Of a stretch of DNA of 64,000 bases, positions 32,026 to 39,593 are shown in pieces. The notes under the pieces are model-generated. The model worked only from the letters and a program-made list of their open reading frames with translations. It was not told the DNA's origin and did not search any database. The DNA lies in contig JADFZQ010000001.1 in the NCBI GenBank assembly GCA_015232455.1, forward strand, positions 310,001 through 374,000, written 5' to 3'. This DNA is from Desulfamplus sp. (lineage in GTDB: Bacteria; Desulfobacterota; Desulfobacteria; Desulfobacterales; Desulfobacteraceae). Each line of letters opens with the position of its first letter. The first letter of the stretch is position 1. Position numbers and translations under genes: made by a program.

Positions 32026-33642
32026 ATGAAAAAATTTCAAATGATAAGTCTTAGATCAACAATGCTCTATATCTTTACTACTATGGTTGCTATGGCAATG
32101 GTAGGAAGTATTCTGACGCTCTTTTACACCTATCAAATGGATAACCTACTTGTTACTGTGGTCGAAAAAGACGTTGTGTTATACAAAGCCGTACAAGATA
32201 TGGAGCTTGCACTTGCTAACCAAAAGGGTTTTCTTACCTATTATCTTGTAGATGGTGATGCAAAGTGGTTGGAATCTCTTGGTCAATATCGGGCTATGTT
32301 TCAGCAAAGCTATAGTCAGGCAATATCTTTAGAGTTAAATGAAAGACAGAGATCAGCCCTTAAAACTATTGATATTGAATATAAAAAATATATTGATGCA
32401 AAAGATAGGGCAATAGAGGATTACAGGCAAGAAAAGTTAAAAGATCAAACTTCTGTAGAGCAAAATGTTACTGGTGAAGAAAATTCCACTAACTTAAATG
32501 AAATTAATAGATACTCTAAACAAAATACGATCAGTATATCTGCAATGCACTCTGCACAGAGAGAACGTTTTTTTAACCTTATGAATCTTTGCAAAGAATT
32601 TAATAAAAATTTATGGGATTTGATAAAAGAGAAAGAGCAAAATCATTATGATTATTCAGAGAAATTAAGAATTATGGTATTTAGTGCAATATTGTTCTTT
32701 ATGTTGCTTGGCTCACTTTTTCTATTTGTCCTTTATATGAAAGTGCTTGAACCAATTAGAGGACTTGCAATTGAAACAGGTGGAGATTCTGTAGAGAACT
32801 CTAAAAATGAGGTTGTCTCTTTAAGCCACTCTTTAAAAGAGATGATAAAAGATTATGGACAGACCCATGATGAACTCAAAAGGAGTCGTAAACACCTTGT
32901 TCAAGCAGAGAGAATGGCAATGGTAGGTGAACTTGCAGCAGGAGTTGCCCATACAATAAGAAATCCTTTTACATCTATTAAAATGAGGCTATTCTCACTA
33001 AGCCGCTCTTTAGAGTTATCTGATGTCCAAAATGAAGACCTTGAAGTTATTGGGGAGGAGATAAGCAGAATTGATAAGATTGTTCAAAATTTTCTTGAAT
33101 TTGCAAGAACTCCAAAACTTAGCCTTAAAAAATGCACTTTTGAGAGTGTTGTAAAGTCAGTAATAACACTTGTGGAGTATCGACTTAAACAGCAAAATGT
33201 TGAAATATCTCATGTTACTGCACAAAATCTGCCTCAAGTTGAGATGGACCCAGATAGAATCAGAGAAGCTCTTTTAAATCTTATAACTAACTCCTGCGAA
33301 GCTATGGAAACTTCTCCAGATAGATCATCAGTAAATGTATGTAAAATTGTGATCTCTGAAAAGATGGACAGTGACCCTGATTTAGGAGAAGTATTATGTT
33401 TAAGTGTTAAAGATAATGGACCTGGTATTGCTGAACATATATTCGAAAAGATAACAAAGCCTTTTTTTACAACAAAAGAAGATGGCTCTGGTCTTGGTTT
33501 AAGTATTGTTGATAGAATTGTAAAAGAGCATGGTGGCTCACTTGCTGTAATTTCTGAAGGAGATGGAAAAGGTGCTGAATTTATTTTGAAAATACCCGTT
33601 AAAAGATTGTGGGACGAAGAAAGCCCTGATGATGAAAGATGA
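32026..33642 (+). CDS. Membrane sensor histidine kinase (partner of the NtrC-type regulator)
   Basis: The 538-residue protein has TM1 near 15-38 and an all-helical extracytoplasmic sensor region (about 40-215). TM2 is near 220-245 (IMVFSAILFFMLLGSLFLFV), followed by a HAMP-like linker. The HisKA domain has phospho-His in AAGVAHTIRNPFTSIK (about H309). The ATPase domain has NLITNSCEAME, DNGPGI and GSGLGLSIV. An Asn/Thr-rich insertion sits in the sensor region near 145-165. ATG 32026 is preferred over a GTG at 32014 that falls in the ribosome site. It is followed after about 150 bp by a sigma-54-dependent response regulator, the usual NtrB/NtrC-type pairing. Confidence 0.92.
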   Translation: MKKFQMISLRSTMLYIFTTMVAMAMVGSILTLFYTYQMDNLLVTVVEKDVVLYKAVQDMELALANQKGFLTYYLVDGDAKWLESLGQYRAMFQQSYSQAISLELNERQRSALKTIDIEYKKYIDAKDRAIEDYRQEKLKDQTSVEQNVTGEENSTNLNEINRYSKQNTISISAMHSAQRERFFNLMNLCKEFNKNLWDLIKEKEQNHYDYSEKLRIMVFSAILFFMLLGSLFLFVLYMKVLEPIRGLAIETGGDSVENSKNEVVSLSHSLKEMIKDYGQTHDELKRSRKHLVQAERMAMVGELAAGVAHTIRNPFTSIKMRLFSLSRSLELSDVQNEDLEVIGEEISRIDKIVQNFLEFARTPKLSLKKCTFESVVKSVITLVEYRLKQQNVEISHVTAQNLPQVEMDPDRIREALLNLITNSCEAMETSPDRSSVNVCKIVISEKMDSDPDLGEVLCLSVKDNGPGIAEHIFEKITKPFFTTKEDGSGLGLSIVDRIVKEHGGSLAVISEGDGKGAEFILKIPVKRLWDEESPDDER

Positions 33643-33677
33643 TAAGAAATAGTATAGCTTTCCAGATAATTATTTTG

Positions 33678-33719
33678 CCCTCCCCGTCCCCTCCCAAAAG
33701 GGAGGGGGGACGGGGGAGG
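33678..33719. repeat. GC-rich inverted repeat between kinase and regulator
   Basis: CCTCCCCGTCCCCTCCC is followed by AAAA and its imperfect inverted complement GGGAGGGGGGACGGGGGAGG. It is a strikingly GC-rich island in an AT-rich genome and has no T-run. It may be a dispersed repeat or a hairpin modulating kinase:regulator ratio. Confidence 0.7.
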
Positions 33720-33796
33720 TGGGGCAACAGGAATTGCCAATTTATTTATCTGGAATACTATAGTAAAAGAATATTATGACCACAAGGTAGTATCTA

Positions 33797-35263
33797 ATGA
33801 AAAAAATCCTGATAATTGATGATGATAAACAGTTAAGTCTAAGTTTTAGAAAAATCTTAGGACAAGATGGCTACGAAACTCATGCCGCATATACAGGCAA
33901 TGAAGGGATTGCAATGGTTGATATTGTCAAGCCTGACCTTGTAGTTTTAGATATTCGCCTTCCAGACATGAGTGGCATGGAGGTATTTGAAGCTATCCAC
34001 CCTAAGCATCCTAAGTTGCCAATTATCATCATCACCGCACATGGCACAACTGAGACAGCAATTCAAGCTATGAAAAATGGTGCTTTTGATTATATCTACA
34101 AACCATTTGATGTCCCTGAAATGCTTATTTTGATTGAAAAAGGTCTTGAAGCTGGACGGTGTATGTTATCACCTGTTGATGTCAACCCTGAAGCTGATAT
34201 GTTTGCACAACGTGAAGCAATTGTTGGTAATAGCCCACAGATGCTAACTGTTTATAAAGAGATTGGCAGAGTCGCTTCAACTGATGCTACAGTGCTTATA
34301 AGAGGTGAATCTGGGACAGGCAAAGAGCTTGCAGCAAGAGCAGTATATCACTATTCATCAAGGGCAGAAAAACCGTTCATGGTTATCAACTGCGTTGCAA
34401 TTCCAGAGACTTTGCTTGAAAGTGAACTATTTGGTTATGAAAAAGGAGCGTTCACAGGTGCATCTCACAGACGTGTTGGTAAAATTGAACAAGCACGCGG
34501 TGGAACAGTTTTTCTTGATGAGATAGGCGATATGCCCATGACCATTCAGGCAAAATTTTTGCGTCTTTTGCAGGAAAATAGCATTGAGCGTCTTGGTGGT
34601 AGAGATGTTGTATCTGTTGATGTCCGCATCATTGCAGCAACTAACCGTGATCTTGAAAAAGCTGTTGCTGAAGGGACATTCAGAGAAGACCTATATTACA
34701 GACTAAGTGTTGTAACCATTACGTTGCCGCAACTTCGCGAACGAAAAGGCGATATTCCTATTTTATCTAACTACATACTAACACGCCTTGCAGCTGAAAT
34801 GGGAATTAGCAATCCCGGAATATCACAAGAGGCTATGCAAAAGCTCAACTCCTATGAGTGGCCCGGAAATATCAGAGAACTTTCCAATGTTCTTAAAAAA
34901 GCTATGATATTTAATCGAGGAGGGCAGATTCAGATTGAAGATTTAAGTATCAATGACCCTGTACCTTGTATAGGATCAAAAACAGAACCATTAAATCTAC
35001 ATTCAATAAATAATTGTAAAGAGAGCGTGCGGCAATGGATACGTCAAACCCTTTTATCTGAAAAAAATGACTCTGCTTCTGATTCAAATCTTTTTGACTC
35101 TTGCTTAGATTATGTTGCAGAGATGCTTATTATTGAATCTTTAAACATCACTTCTGGCAACCGTTCCCGTGCTGCTAAGATACTTGGTATATCAAGACCT
35201 ACATTTCATTCAAAAATTGAAAAATATCAGATAAAAATAGGAAGCAGTATTGATAAGCAGTAA
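33797..35263 (+). CDS. Sigma-54-dependent response regulator (NtrC/AtoC family)
   Basis: The 488-residue activator has a receiver domain (ILIIDDDKQ, phospho-Asp in LVVLDIRLPDMSG, Lys in YKPFDVPE) and an AAA+ domain. The AAA+ domain carries Walker A GESGTGKE near 170, the sigma-54 contact loop GAFTGA in YEKGAFTGASH, FLDEIGDMP, and WPGNIREL. A Fis-type HTH ends it (NRSRAAKILGISRPTFHSKI). It should activate sigma-54 promoters after phosphorylation by the upstream kinase. A near-perfect sigma-54 promoter with an upstream dyad follows directly, in front of two universal stress protein genes, the obvious candidate target. Confidence 0.96.
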   Translation: MKKILIIDDDKQLSLSFRKILGQDGYETHAAYTGNEGIAMVDIVKPDLVVLDIRLPDMSGMEVFEAIHPKHPKLPIIIITAHGTTETAIQAMKNGAFDYIYKPFDVPEMLILIEKGLEAGRCMLSPVDVNPEADMFAQREAIVGNSPQMLTVYKEIGRVASTDATVLIRGESGTGKELAARAVYHYSSRAEKPFMVINCVAIPETLLESELFGYEKGAFTGASHRRVGKIEQARGGTVFLDEIGDMPMTIQAKFLRLLQENSIERLGGRDVVSVDVRIIAATNRDLEKAVAEGTFREDLYYRLSVVTITLPQLRERKGDIPILSNYILTRLAAEMGISNPGISQEAMQKLNSYEWPGNIRELSNVLKKAMIFNRGGQIQIEDLSINDPVPCIGSKTEPLNLHSINNCKESVRQWIRQTLLSEKNDSASDSNLFDSCLDYVAEMLIIESLNITSGNRSRAAKILGISRPTFHSKIEKYQIKIGSSIDKQ

Positions 35264-35264
35264 T

Positions 35265-35281
35265 TTTTACAAAGTGTAAAA
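35265..35281. promoter_or_regulatory. 17-bp dyad, candidate activator binding site
   Basis: TTTTACA-AAG-TGTAAAA is a perfect 7-bp dyad centred 74 bases upstream of the sigma-54 -24 element, the usual distance for an enhancer-binding protein. It begins just after the regulator stop and is followed by a short T-run, so a weak terminator is the alternative reading. Confidence 0.45.
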
Positions 35282-35345
35282 CTTTTTTCCACATTCATTT
35301 CAAGAGAAGAACCTCAAAAATCCACTCTGTGAGCCTTTGAGCTGA

Positions 35346-35361
35346 TGGCATATTAATTGCT
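35346..35361 (+). promoter_or_regulatory. Sigma-54 promoter upstream of the UspA pair
   Basis: TGGCATATTAATTGCT matches TGGCAYRNNNNTTGCW at every fixed position, with correct GG-GC spacing. It lies 87 bases before the first usp start and just downstream of a gene for a sigma-54 activator. Confidence 0.75.
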
Positions 35362-35447
35362 CTACCTATTATTAAAGTTAAAATGACTGTTCCACTAAGA
35401 AAAATCTGTCTTGAGTATATTTAAGGGATAAATAATAGGAGGTAATT

Positions 35448-35969
35448 ATGTATCAATTCAAGAAAGTTATGGTGTGTGTTGATCTATCTGAGTATTCAAA
35501 GGAGAATATATCTTACGCTGTTGAATTTGCAGGCACATCTGATGTTGAGATACTTCTTTATAATGTAATCAACCAAAGAGATGTAGATGCAGTAGAAAAA
35601 GTTGAGAAGATGTTTCCTGATAAGGTAAATGTTGATAACAAATATAGAGTCAATGTAAAACGCTACATTGAAGATGTTACAGCAGAACGCTACAAAGAGA
35701 TGAAGAACCTTGTTGAGGCACATTTTCCAGATATGAAAGAGGCTTTTTCATATCTGGTTGGTGTAGGCTATCCGTTTGAAGAGATTTTAAAGACAGTTGA
35801 GCAAAAAAATATTGATTTAATATTTATAGGGACAAAGGGGCGGGGTAATATTGCAAGAACGCTTCTTGGTTCTAATGCTGAAAAGGTCTTCCGCCATGCA
35901 ACTGTTCCCGTTGTTAGTATAAGAAATAGGGATAGATCATGGTGGGGCAGAAAACAGGAGGTGGCATGA
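35448..35969 (+). CDS. Universal stress protein (UspA family), first of pair
   Basis: The 173-residue protein has a UspA fold with MYQFKKVMVCVDLSEYSKEN and the ATP-binding signature GTKGRGNIARTLLGSNAEKVFRH-type Gly/Ser pattern near 130-145, so it is probably an ATP-binding member. An acidic/Lys insertion in the middle makes it longer than the typical 140-150 residues. AGGAGG precedes the ATG. The stop overlaps the next usp start (35966-35969). Expression from the sigma-54 promoter at 35346 is likely. Confidence 0.93.
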   Translation: MYQFKKVMVCVDLSEYSKENISYAVEFAGTSDVEILLYNVINQRDVDAVEKVEKMFPDKVNVDNKYRVNVKRYIEDVTAERYKEMKNLVEAHFPDMKEAFSYLVGVGYPFEEILKTVEQKNIDLIFIGTKGRGNIARTLLGSNAEKVFRHATVPVVSIRNRDRSWWGRKQEVA

Positions 35970-36424
35970 TGAAAAAGGTTAATAAGATATTAGTTGCTCT
36001 TGATTTTTCGCCATACTCAAAACATGTTCTTGAAAGTGCCTTAGAAACTGCTAAGCAAACAGGGGCAAAAGTTTTAATTGTCAATGTAATCAATAGAAGA
36101 GATATTGACACTGTAAAAAAAATTTTTGAAAAAGAGCAACCAGGAACATTCTCAATCCAAAAGTATATGTCAGATGATCTTGGAAGACGTACAAGGCTTA
36201 TTCAAGAGATGATAGTTGAGTGTGGTGGGGATAAGGATCAGATAGAAACACTGTTTATGGAAGGTGTTCCATTTGAGCAGATACTTAAAGCGGTTATTGA
36301 CGAAAAAGCTGATTTAGTAATCATGGGCAAAAAGGGAAAAACCAACCTTGCAAGTGTTCTGTTTGGTGGTTGTGCTGAAAAGCTATTTAGACATAGCCCT
36401 GTGCCTGTGTTCAGTGTAAGGTAA
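35966..36424 (+). CDS. Universal stress protein (UspA family), second of pair
   Basis: The product has 152 residues from ATG 35966, which overlaps the upstream stop as ATGA and has AGGAGG five bases before it. It carries the UspA start KILVALDFSPYSKHVLESAL and the nucleotide-binding pattern MGKKGKTNLASVLFGGCAEK. It is clearly paralogous to its neighbour, down to the midsection NVINRRDIDTVKK compared with NVINQRDVDAVEK, so the pair arose by tandem duplication. A second ATG at 35969 is possible. Confidence 0.93.
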   Translation: MMKKVNKILVALDFSPYSKHVLESALETAKQTGAKVLIVNVINRRDIDTVKKIFEKEQPGTFSIQKYMSDDLGRRTRLIQEMIVECGGDKDQIETLFMEGVPFEQILKAVIDEKADLVIMGKKGKTNLASVLFGGCAEKLFRHSPVPVFSVR

Positions 36425-36441
36425 CGTACTATTGTTAATGC

Positions 36442-36557
36442 TATACTCTAAGGAATGGTAATAATAACACCATAAGTTTATATAAATTGAGTAGAGACGC
36501 ATGTCCGTGCGTCTCTACAGTTCAGGCAGAACTAAATTTATGACCTTGAACAGTATA
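36442..36557 (+). repeat. Family A palindromic element, copy 6 (complete)
   Basis: The element starts TATACTCTAAGGAATGG, continues AACACCATAA and ATAAATTGA, has its core at 36491-36518, and ends AATTTATGACCTTGAACAGTATA. It is one of the best-preserved copies and defines the element at about 116 bp. Confidence 0.85.
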
Positions 36558-36566
36558 TATGAAGTT

Positions 36567-36600
36567 AAAAAAGGTGAGTTTTCAACTCGCCTTTTTTGTT
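36567..36600 (+). terminator. Intrinsic terminator after the UspA pair
   Basis: AAAAAAGGTGAGTT (36567-36580) pairs with AACTCGCCTTTTTT (36584-36597) with one G-T pair. A-rich and T-rich flanks make it able to work in both directions. The rest of the 36425-36717 gap holds the family A element and an AT-rich segment without a clear promoter. Confidence 0.85.
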
Positions 36601-36717
36601 TTTATAAATAGTGCTTGACTATACCTTATGTTTATAATTACAAAACAACTATCCAATATAATTTATCTTAATGCAAAGACAGAGCCTTTTTACAACATAT
36701 CCGGATAGGAGTATTTT

Positions 36718-37668
36718 ATGAGAAAAACCGGCTATTTACACGACATGAGGTATTTACTGCACGACACAGGTCCATATCACCCTGAGATGCCAGAACGACT
36801 CATAGCCATACATAATGGCATCAAAGATGGCGGTCTTTTGGATCACCTAACCATTATCCCAGCCTCACGGGCTGAACTAAAATGGATCGAGACTGTCCAT
36901 GATAAAAATTATATAAGACGTTTTGAGGAGATATGCCTCTGTGGTCATACCACTTTTGAGGATCAAGATAATGGAATCTGCCATGACAGTTATGAAACCG
37001 CTTTTTTAGCAGTTGGCGGCATTCTTGACACTATTGATATGGTTATGGAGGGGAAAATAGATAACGCATTTTGTGCTGTCAGACCACCAGGACACCATGC
37101 AGAACAAAATAAGGCAATGGGTTTTTGCTACTTTAATAATGTTGCTATTGCTGCCCGCTATCTCCAGATGAAATGGGGAATTAATAGAGTTGGTATAATT
37201 GATTTTGATGTACATCACGGTAACGGCACACAGCATATTTTTGAAACAGACCCCACTGTTTTTTACTACTCAATCCATGAGCATCCATCATTTGCCTATC
37301 CTGGAACAGGAAGAGAGTTTGAGAATGGGGCAATGGAAGGTAAAGGTTTTACAAAAAACTCACCAGTCCTTCCGGGTCAAGGAGATGATATTTATAAAAT
37401 GCTTATTGAAAGAGACCTTCTGCCAGCTTTTGAACGATTTGAGCCTGAGATAATTCTTGTCTCAACAGGATTTGATGCTCACAAAGACGATGAGATGGCA
37501 GATATTAGTGTAACCACAGAGGGCTTTTCATGGATCATGGAGACAATTATGAAGCTTGGGGATACCTATTCAAAAGGGAGGGTTATCTCTGTTTTAGAAG
37601 GCGGATACTGTATCCCAAGACTTCCTGAACTTGCAAAAGAGCATGTTCAAATTCTTTTGAATGTTTAA
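36718..37668 (+). CDS. Histone-deacetylase-family (AcuC-like) protein
   Basis: The 316-residue class I/II HDAC-fold protein has the complete zinc/charge-relay set: AVRPPGHHAEQNKAMGFCYF, IIDFDVHHGNGTQH and LVSTGFDAHKDDEM. It should remove acetyl groups from lysines or small acylated amines, using Zn2+. ATAGGAG sits about eight bases before ATG 36718. The next gene is a CBS protein resembling AcuB, which recalls the acuABC order of Bacillus where AcuC deacetylates acetyl-CoA synthetase. The acetyltransferase AcuA is absent here. That substrate is an inference; polyamine or acetylpolyamine relatives are also possible. Confidence 0.93.
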   Translation: MRKTGYLHDMRYLLHDTGPYHPEMPERLIAIHNGIKDGGLLDHLTIIPASRAELKWIETVHDKNYIRRFEEICLCGHTTFEDQDNGICHDSYETAFLAVGGILDTIDMVMEGKIDNAFCAVRPPGHHAEQNKAMGFCYFNNVAIAARYLQMKWGINRVGIIDFDVHHGNGTQHIFETDPTVFYYSIHEHPSFAYPGTGREFENGAMEGKGFTKNSPVLPGQGDDIYKMLIERDLLPAFERFEPEIILVSTGFDAHKDDEMADISVTTEGFSWIMETIMKLGDTYSKGRVISVLEGGYCIPRLPELAKEHVQILLNV

Positions 37669-37722
37669 ATTATAGCTCTTTCTAAATGATTTGTGAAAAA
37701 TATAAATAATCAATATCTACGA

Positions 37723-37749
37723 GTAGAGACGCCTACCGTGCGTCTCTAC
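37723..37749 (+). repeat. Family A palindromic core, copy 7
   Basis: GTAGAGACGCCTACCGTGCG followed by TCTCTAC is a 27-base core with one base lost in the left arm and no clear outer arms. It lies between the deacetylase and CBS genes. Confidence 0.65.
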
Positions 37750-37834
37750 TTTCAATAATAACAAAGCAAACATACACGAATGGAATATGAGTGCTATAAA
37801 TGCTATTTAAAAAAATATATTGCAGGAGGAAACA

Positions 37835-38545
37835 ATGTTTGTAAGTAACTCTATGGTTAGAAAAGTCATTACTATTGACAAAGAGGCATCTGTTTTTGAA
37901 GCCCATGAAAAAATGACATCAAATAAAATCAGACATCTTCCTGTTGTTGATGGGGAGAAGAGACTAATAGGTATTGTAACAGATAGAGATATTAGAAGTG
38001 CTCTGCCTTTCAGCCTCTTAAAAGGCAGAGAGATTGGTGATGAGAAATCAAGTTGTTCGGCAGAGGAAGAAAAGGCAAAAATAGCAGCTCTTAAAGTAAA
38101 AGATATAATGACAGCAAATCCGATTACTATTTCACCTATGTACACTATTCAAGATGCACTTTTGATGATTCAGCGTGAAAAAGTTGGAGCTTTTCCAGTA
38201 GTTGACAGCGATGGCACGCTTACAGGTATTCTATCTGTAAGAGACCTTCTTAGAGCTTTTATAAATGTGCTTGGCATAAATGAACCTGGTACTTTAGTTG
38301 GTATTCTTGTTGAAGAGAAGATAGGTCAGTTGAAAAAAATTGTTGATGCCATTACTGAAGAGCAGATTTCATTTGGAAGTATTCTTGTTGCAAGACATTG
38401 GGAACCAAATACAAGAGCGGTCTTTACCTATCTTTTGACTAATAATGTGATGAGAGTTAAAAAGAAACTTAAATCTCTTGGCTATACGCTTCTTGATCCT
38501 ATGGAGTGGTATTTAGACCAACTGCCAAAATCTGATAAAAATTAA
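37835..38545 (+). CDS. CBS-domain protein (AcuB-like)
   Basis: The 236-residue protein has two CBS motifs. The first is near 1-60 (RHLPVVDGEKRLIGIVTDRD) and the second near 85-140 (GAFPVVDSDGTLTGILSVRD). A C-terminal region (about 150-220) resembles the regulatory ACT-like part of AcuB. CBS pairs bind adenine nucleotides and control partner proteins. GCAGGAGG lies just before ATG 37835; an extended frame from 37820 would include this site and is rejected. Its place beside an AcuC-like deacetylase suggests a nucleotide-sensing partner. It is followed 26 bp later by a CheY-like gene. Confidence 0.9.
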   Translation: MFVSNSMVRKVITIDKEASVFEAHEKMTSNKIRHLPVVDGEKRLIGIVTDRDIRSALPFSLLKGREIGDEKSSCSAEEEKAKIAALKVKDIMTANPITISPMYTIQDALLMIQREKVGAFPVVDSDGTLTGILSVRDLLRAFINVLGINEPGTLVGILVEEKIGQLKKIVDAITEEQISFGSILVARHWEPNTRAVFTYLLTNNVMRVKKKLKSLGYTLLDPMEWYLDQLPKSDKN

Positions 38546-38571
38546 TATAATGTAAGACAATGAGGAATTAA

Positions 38572-38952
38572 ATGGCACTATCTGTTTTATTAGTTGATGA
38601 TTCAAAATTTGTCAGAAAAGGGATCGCAAAAGAGCTTCCCACAATTTTAGATGGCAAAGAGCTTATATTTAGCGAAGCAAGTAATGGAAATGAGGCTCTT
38701 GAGCTTTTGTATGTAAATTCATATGATATTGTATTTTTGGATTTAACCATGCCTGAAAAGACTGGCTACGATGTGCTTGAATCACTTAAAGAGAGAGGAA
38801 TAAAAGCTAATATTGTTGTTTTAACAGCAGATATTCAGCCTGAATCGGAAAAAATTGTCAGGTCCCTTGGTGCTATTGGTTATATGGAAAAACAAAGACC
38901 CCTTAACAGAGAGGCTTTAATGAAAGTTTTACAGGAAACTAATATCTTATGA
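38572..38952 (+). CDS. CheY-like response regulator
   Basis: This 126-residue receiver has acidic residues SVLLVDDSKFVRKG, phospho-Asp in YDIVFLDLTMPEKTG, NIVVLTADIQP and the conserved Lys in YMEKQRP. There is no output domain. GAGGAATT precedes the ATG. Its stop overlaps the next gene (38949-38952), a CheC-like phosphatase that would be expected to dephosphorylate it. Confidence 0.93.
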   Translation: MALSVLLVDDSKFVRKGIAKELPTILDGKELIFSEASNGNEALELLYVNSYDIVFLDLTMPEKTGYDVLESLKERGIKANIVVLTADIQPESEKIVRSLGAIGYMEKQRPLNREALMKVLQETNIL

Positions 38953-39593
38953 GCCATATACAATATACAGATGATCAGTATGAGATGTTAAAAGAAGTGG
39001 TCAATCTTGCCATGGGACAGGCTGGAAAAGACCTTGCTACAATACTGAACTCTTTTGTTGATCTCTCTGTCCCTGAAATTCAGATAGTTGAGGCAGAACA
39101 TATTGCAGAAAAAGTGCTTAAAGAGAGTGTGTTTGATGAGAATGAAAATGTAAACCTTTTTAGACAAAGCTTTCATAGCTTCTCATTTATGGATGGGGAA
39201 TCTATAGTTATTTTTAATAATGAAACACGTCAAAAATTTTCACAGATTCTTGGTGTATCAGGTCAACTTAACTCAATAGAAGAGATTGATTTTATGCTTG
39301 AACTGACAAACTTGATGGTAGGTGCTTGTCTAAACAGCATATCAGAGCAGTTATTTAACCAAAAGGTCTCTTTTTCTCCACCAGAATTGCTTTCAGAAAA
39401 TTATGTGTTTAGAAATATTGCCTATGAAATATTTAAACGCCGTAACTTAAAATGGGAATACACCCTTTTATCCAAAATCACATTTATTTTAAAAGATAGG
39501 TCGTTTAAAAGCGATCTGTTAATTTTTATATCTGAAAAAGCCATTCAGGCGGTCAACGAATCACTAAATAAAATGCTGGCTGATTATGAATAA
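38949..39593 (+). CDS. CheC-like phosphatase
   Basis: The 214-residue protein contains two helices with the E-x-x-N pattern of CheC/CheX phosphatases: LKEVVNLAMGQAGKDLA near residue 14 and LELTNLMVGACLN near 118. The internal duplication is typical of CheC. It probably accelerates hydrolysis of phospho-CheY from the gene just upstream. The last eight bases overlap the diguanylate cyclase start, indicating a three-gene translationally coupled module. Confidence 0.85.
   Translation: MSHIQYTDDQYEMLKEVVNLAMGQAGKDLATILNSFVDLSVPEIQIVEAEHIAEKVLKESVFDENENVNLFRQSFHSFSFMDGESIVIFNNETRQKFSQILGVSGQLNSIEEIDFMLELTNLMVGACLNSISEQLFNQKVSFSPPELLSENYVFRNIAYEIFKRRNLKWEYTLLSKITFILKDRSFKSDLLIFISEKAIQAVNESLNKMLADYE

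Noticed and set aside
33234-33740. 168-codon Ser/Pro-rich frame on the minus strand
   Set aside because: It is antisense to the kinase ATPase domain and reads through the GC-rich hairpin; a shadow frame.
36615-36638. Sigma-70 promoter before the deacetylase gene (TTGACT and TATAAT)
   Set aside because: The hexamers are only 12 bases apart, too close for a functional pair.
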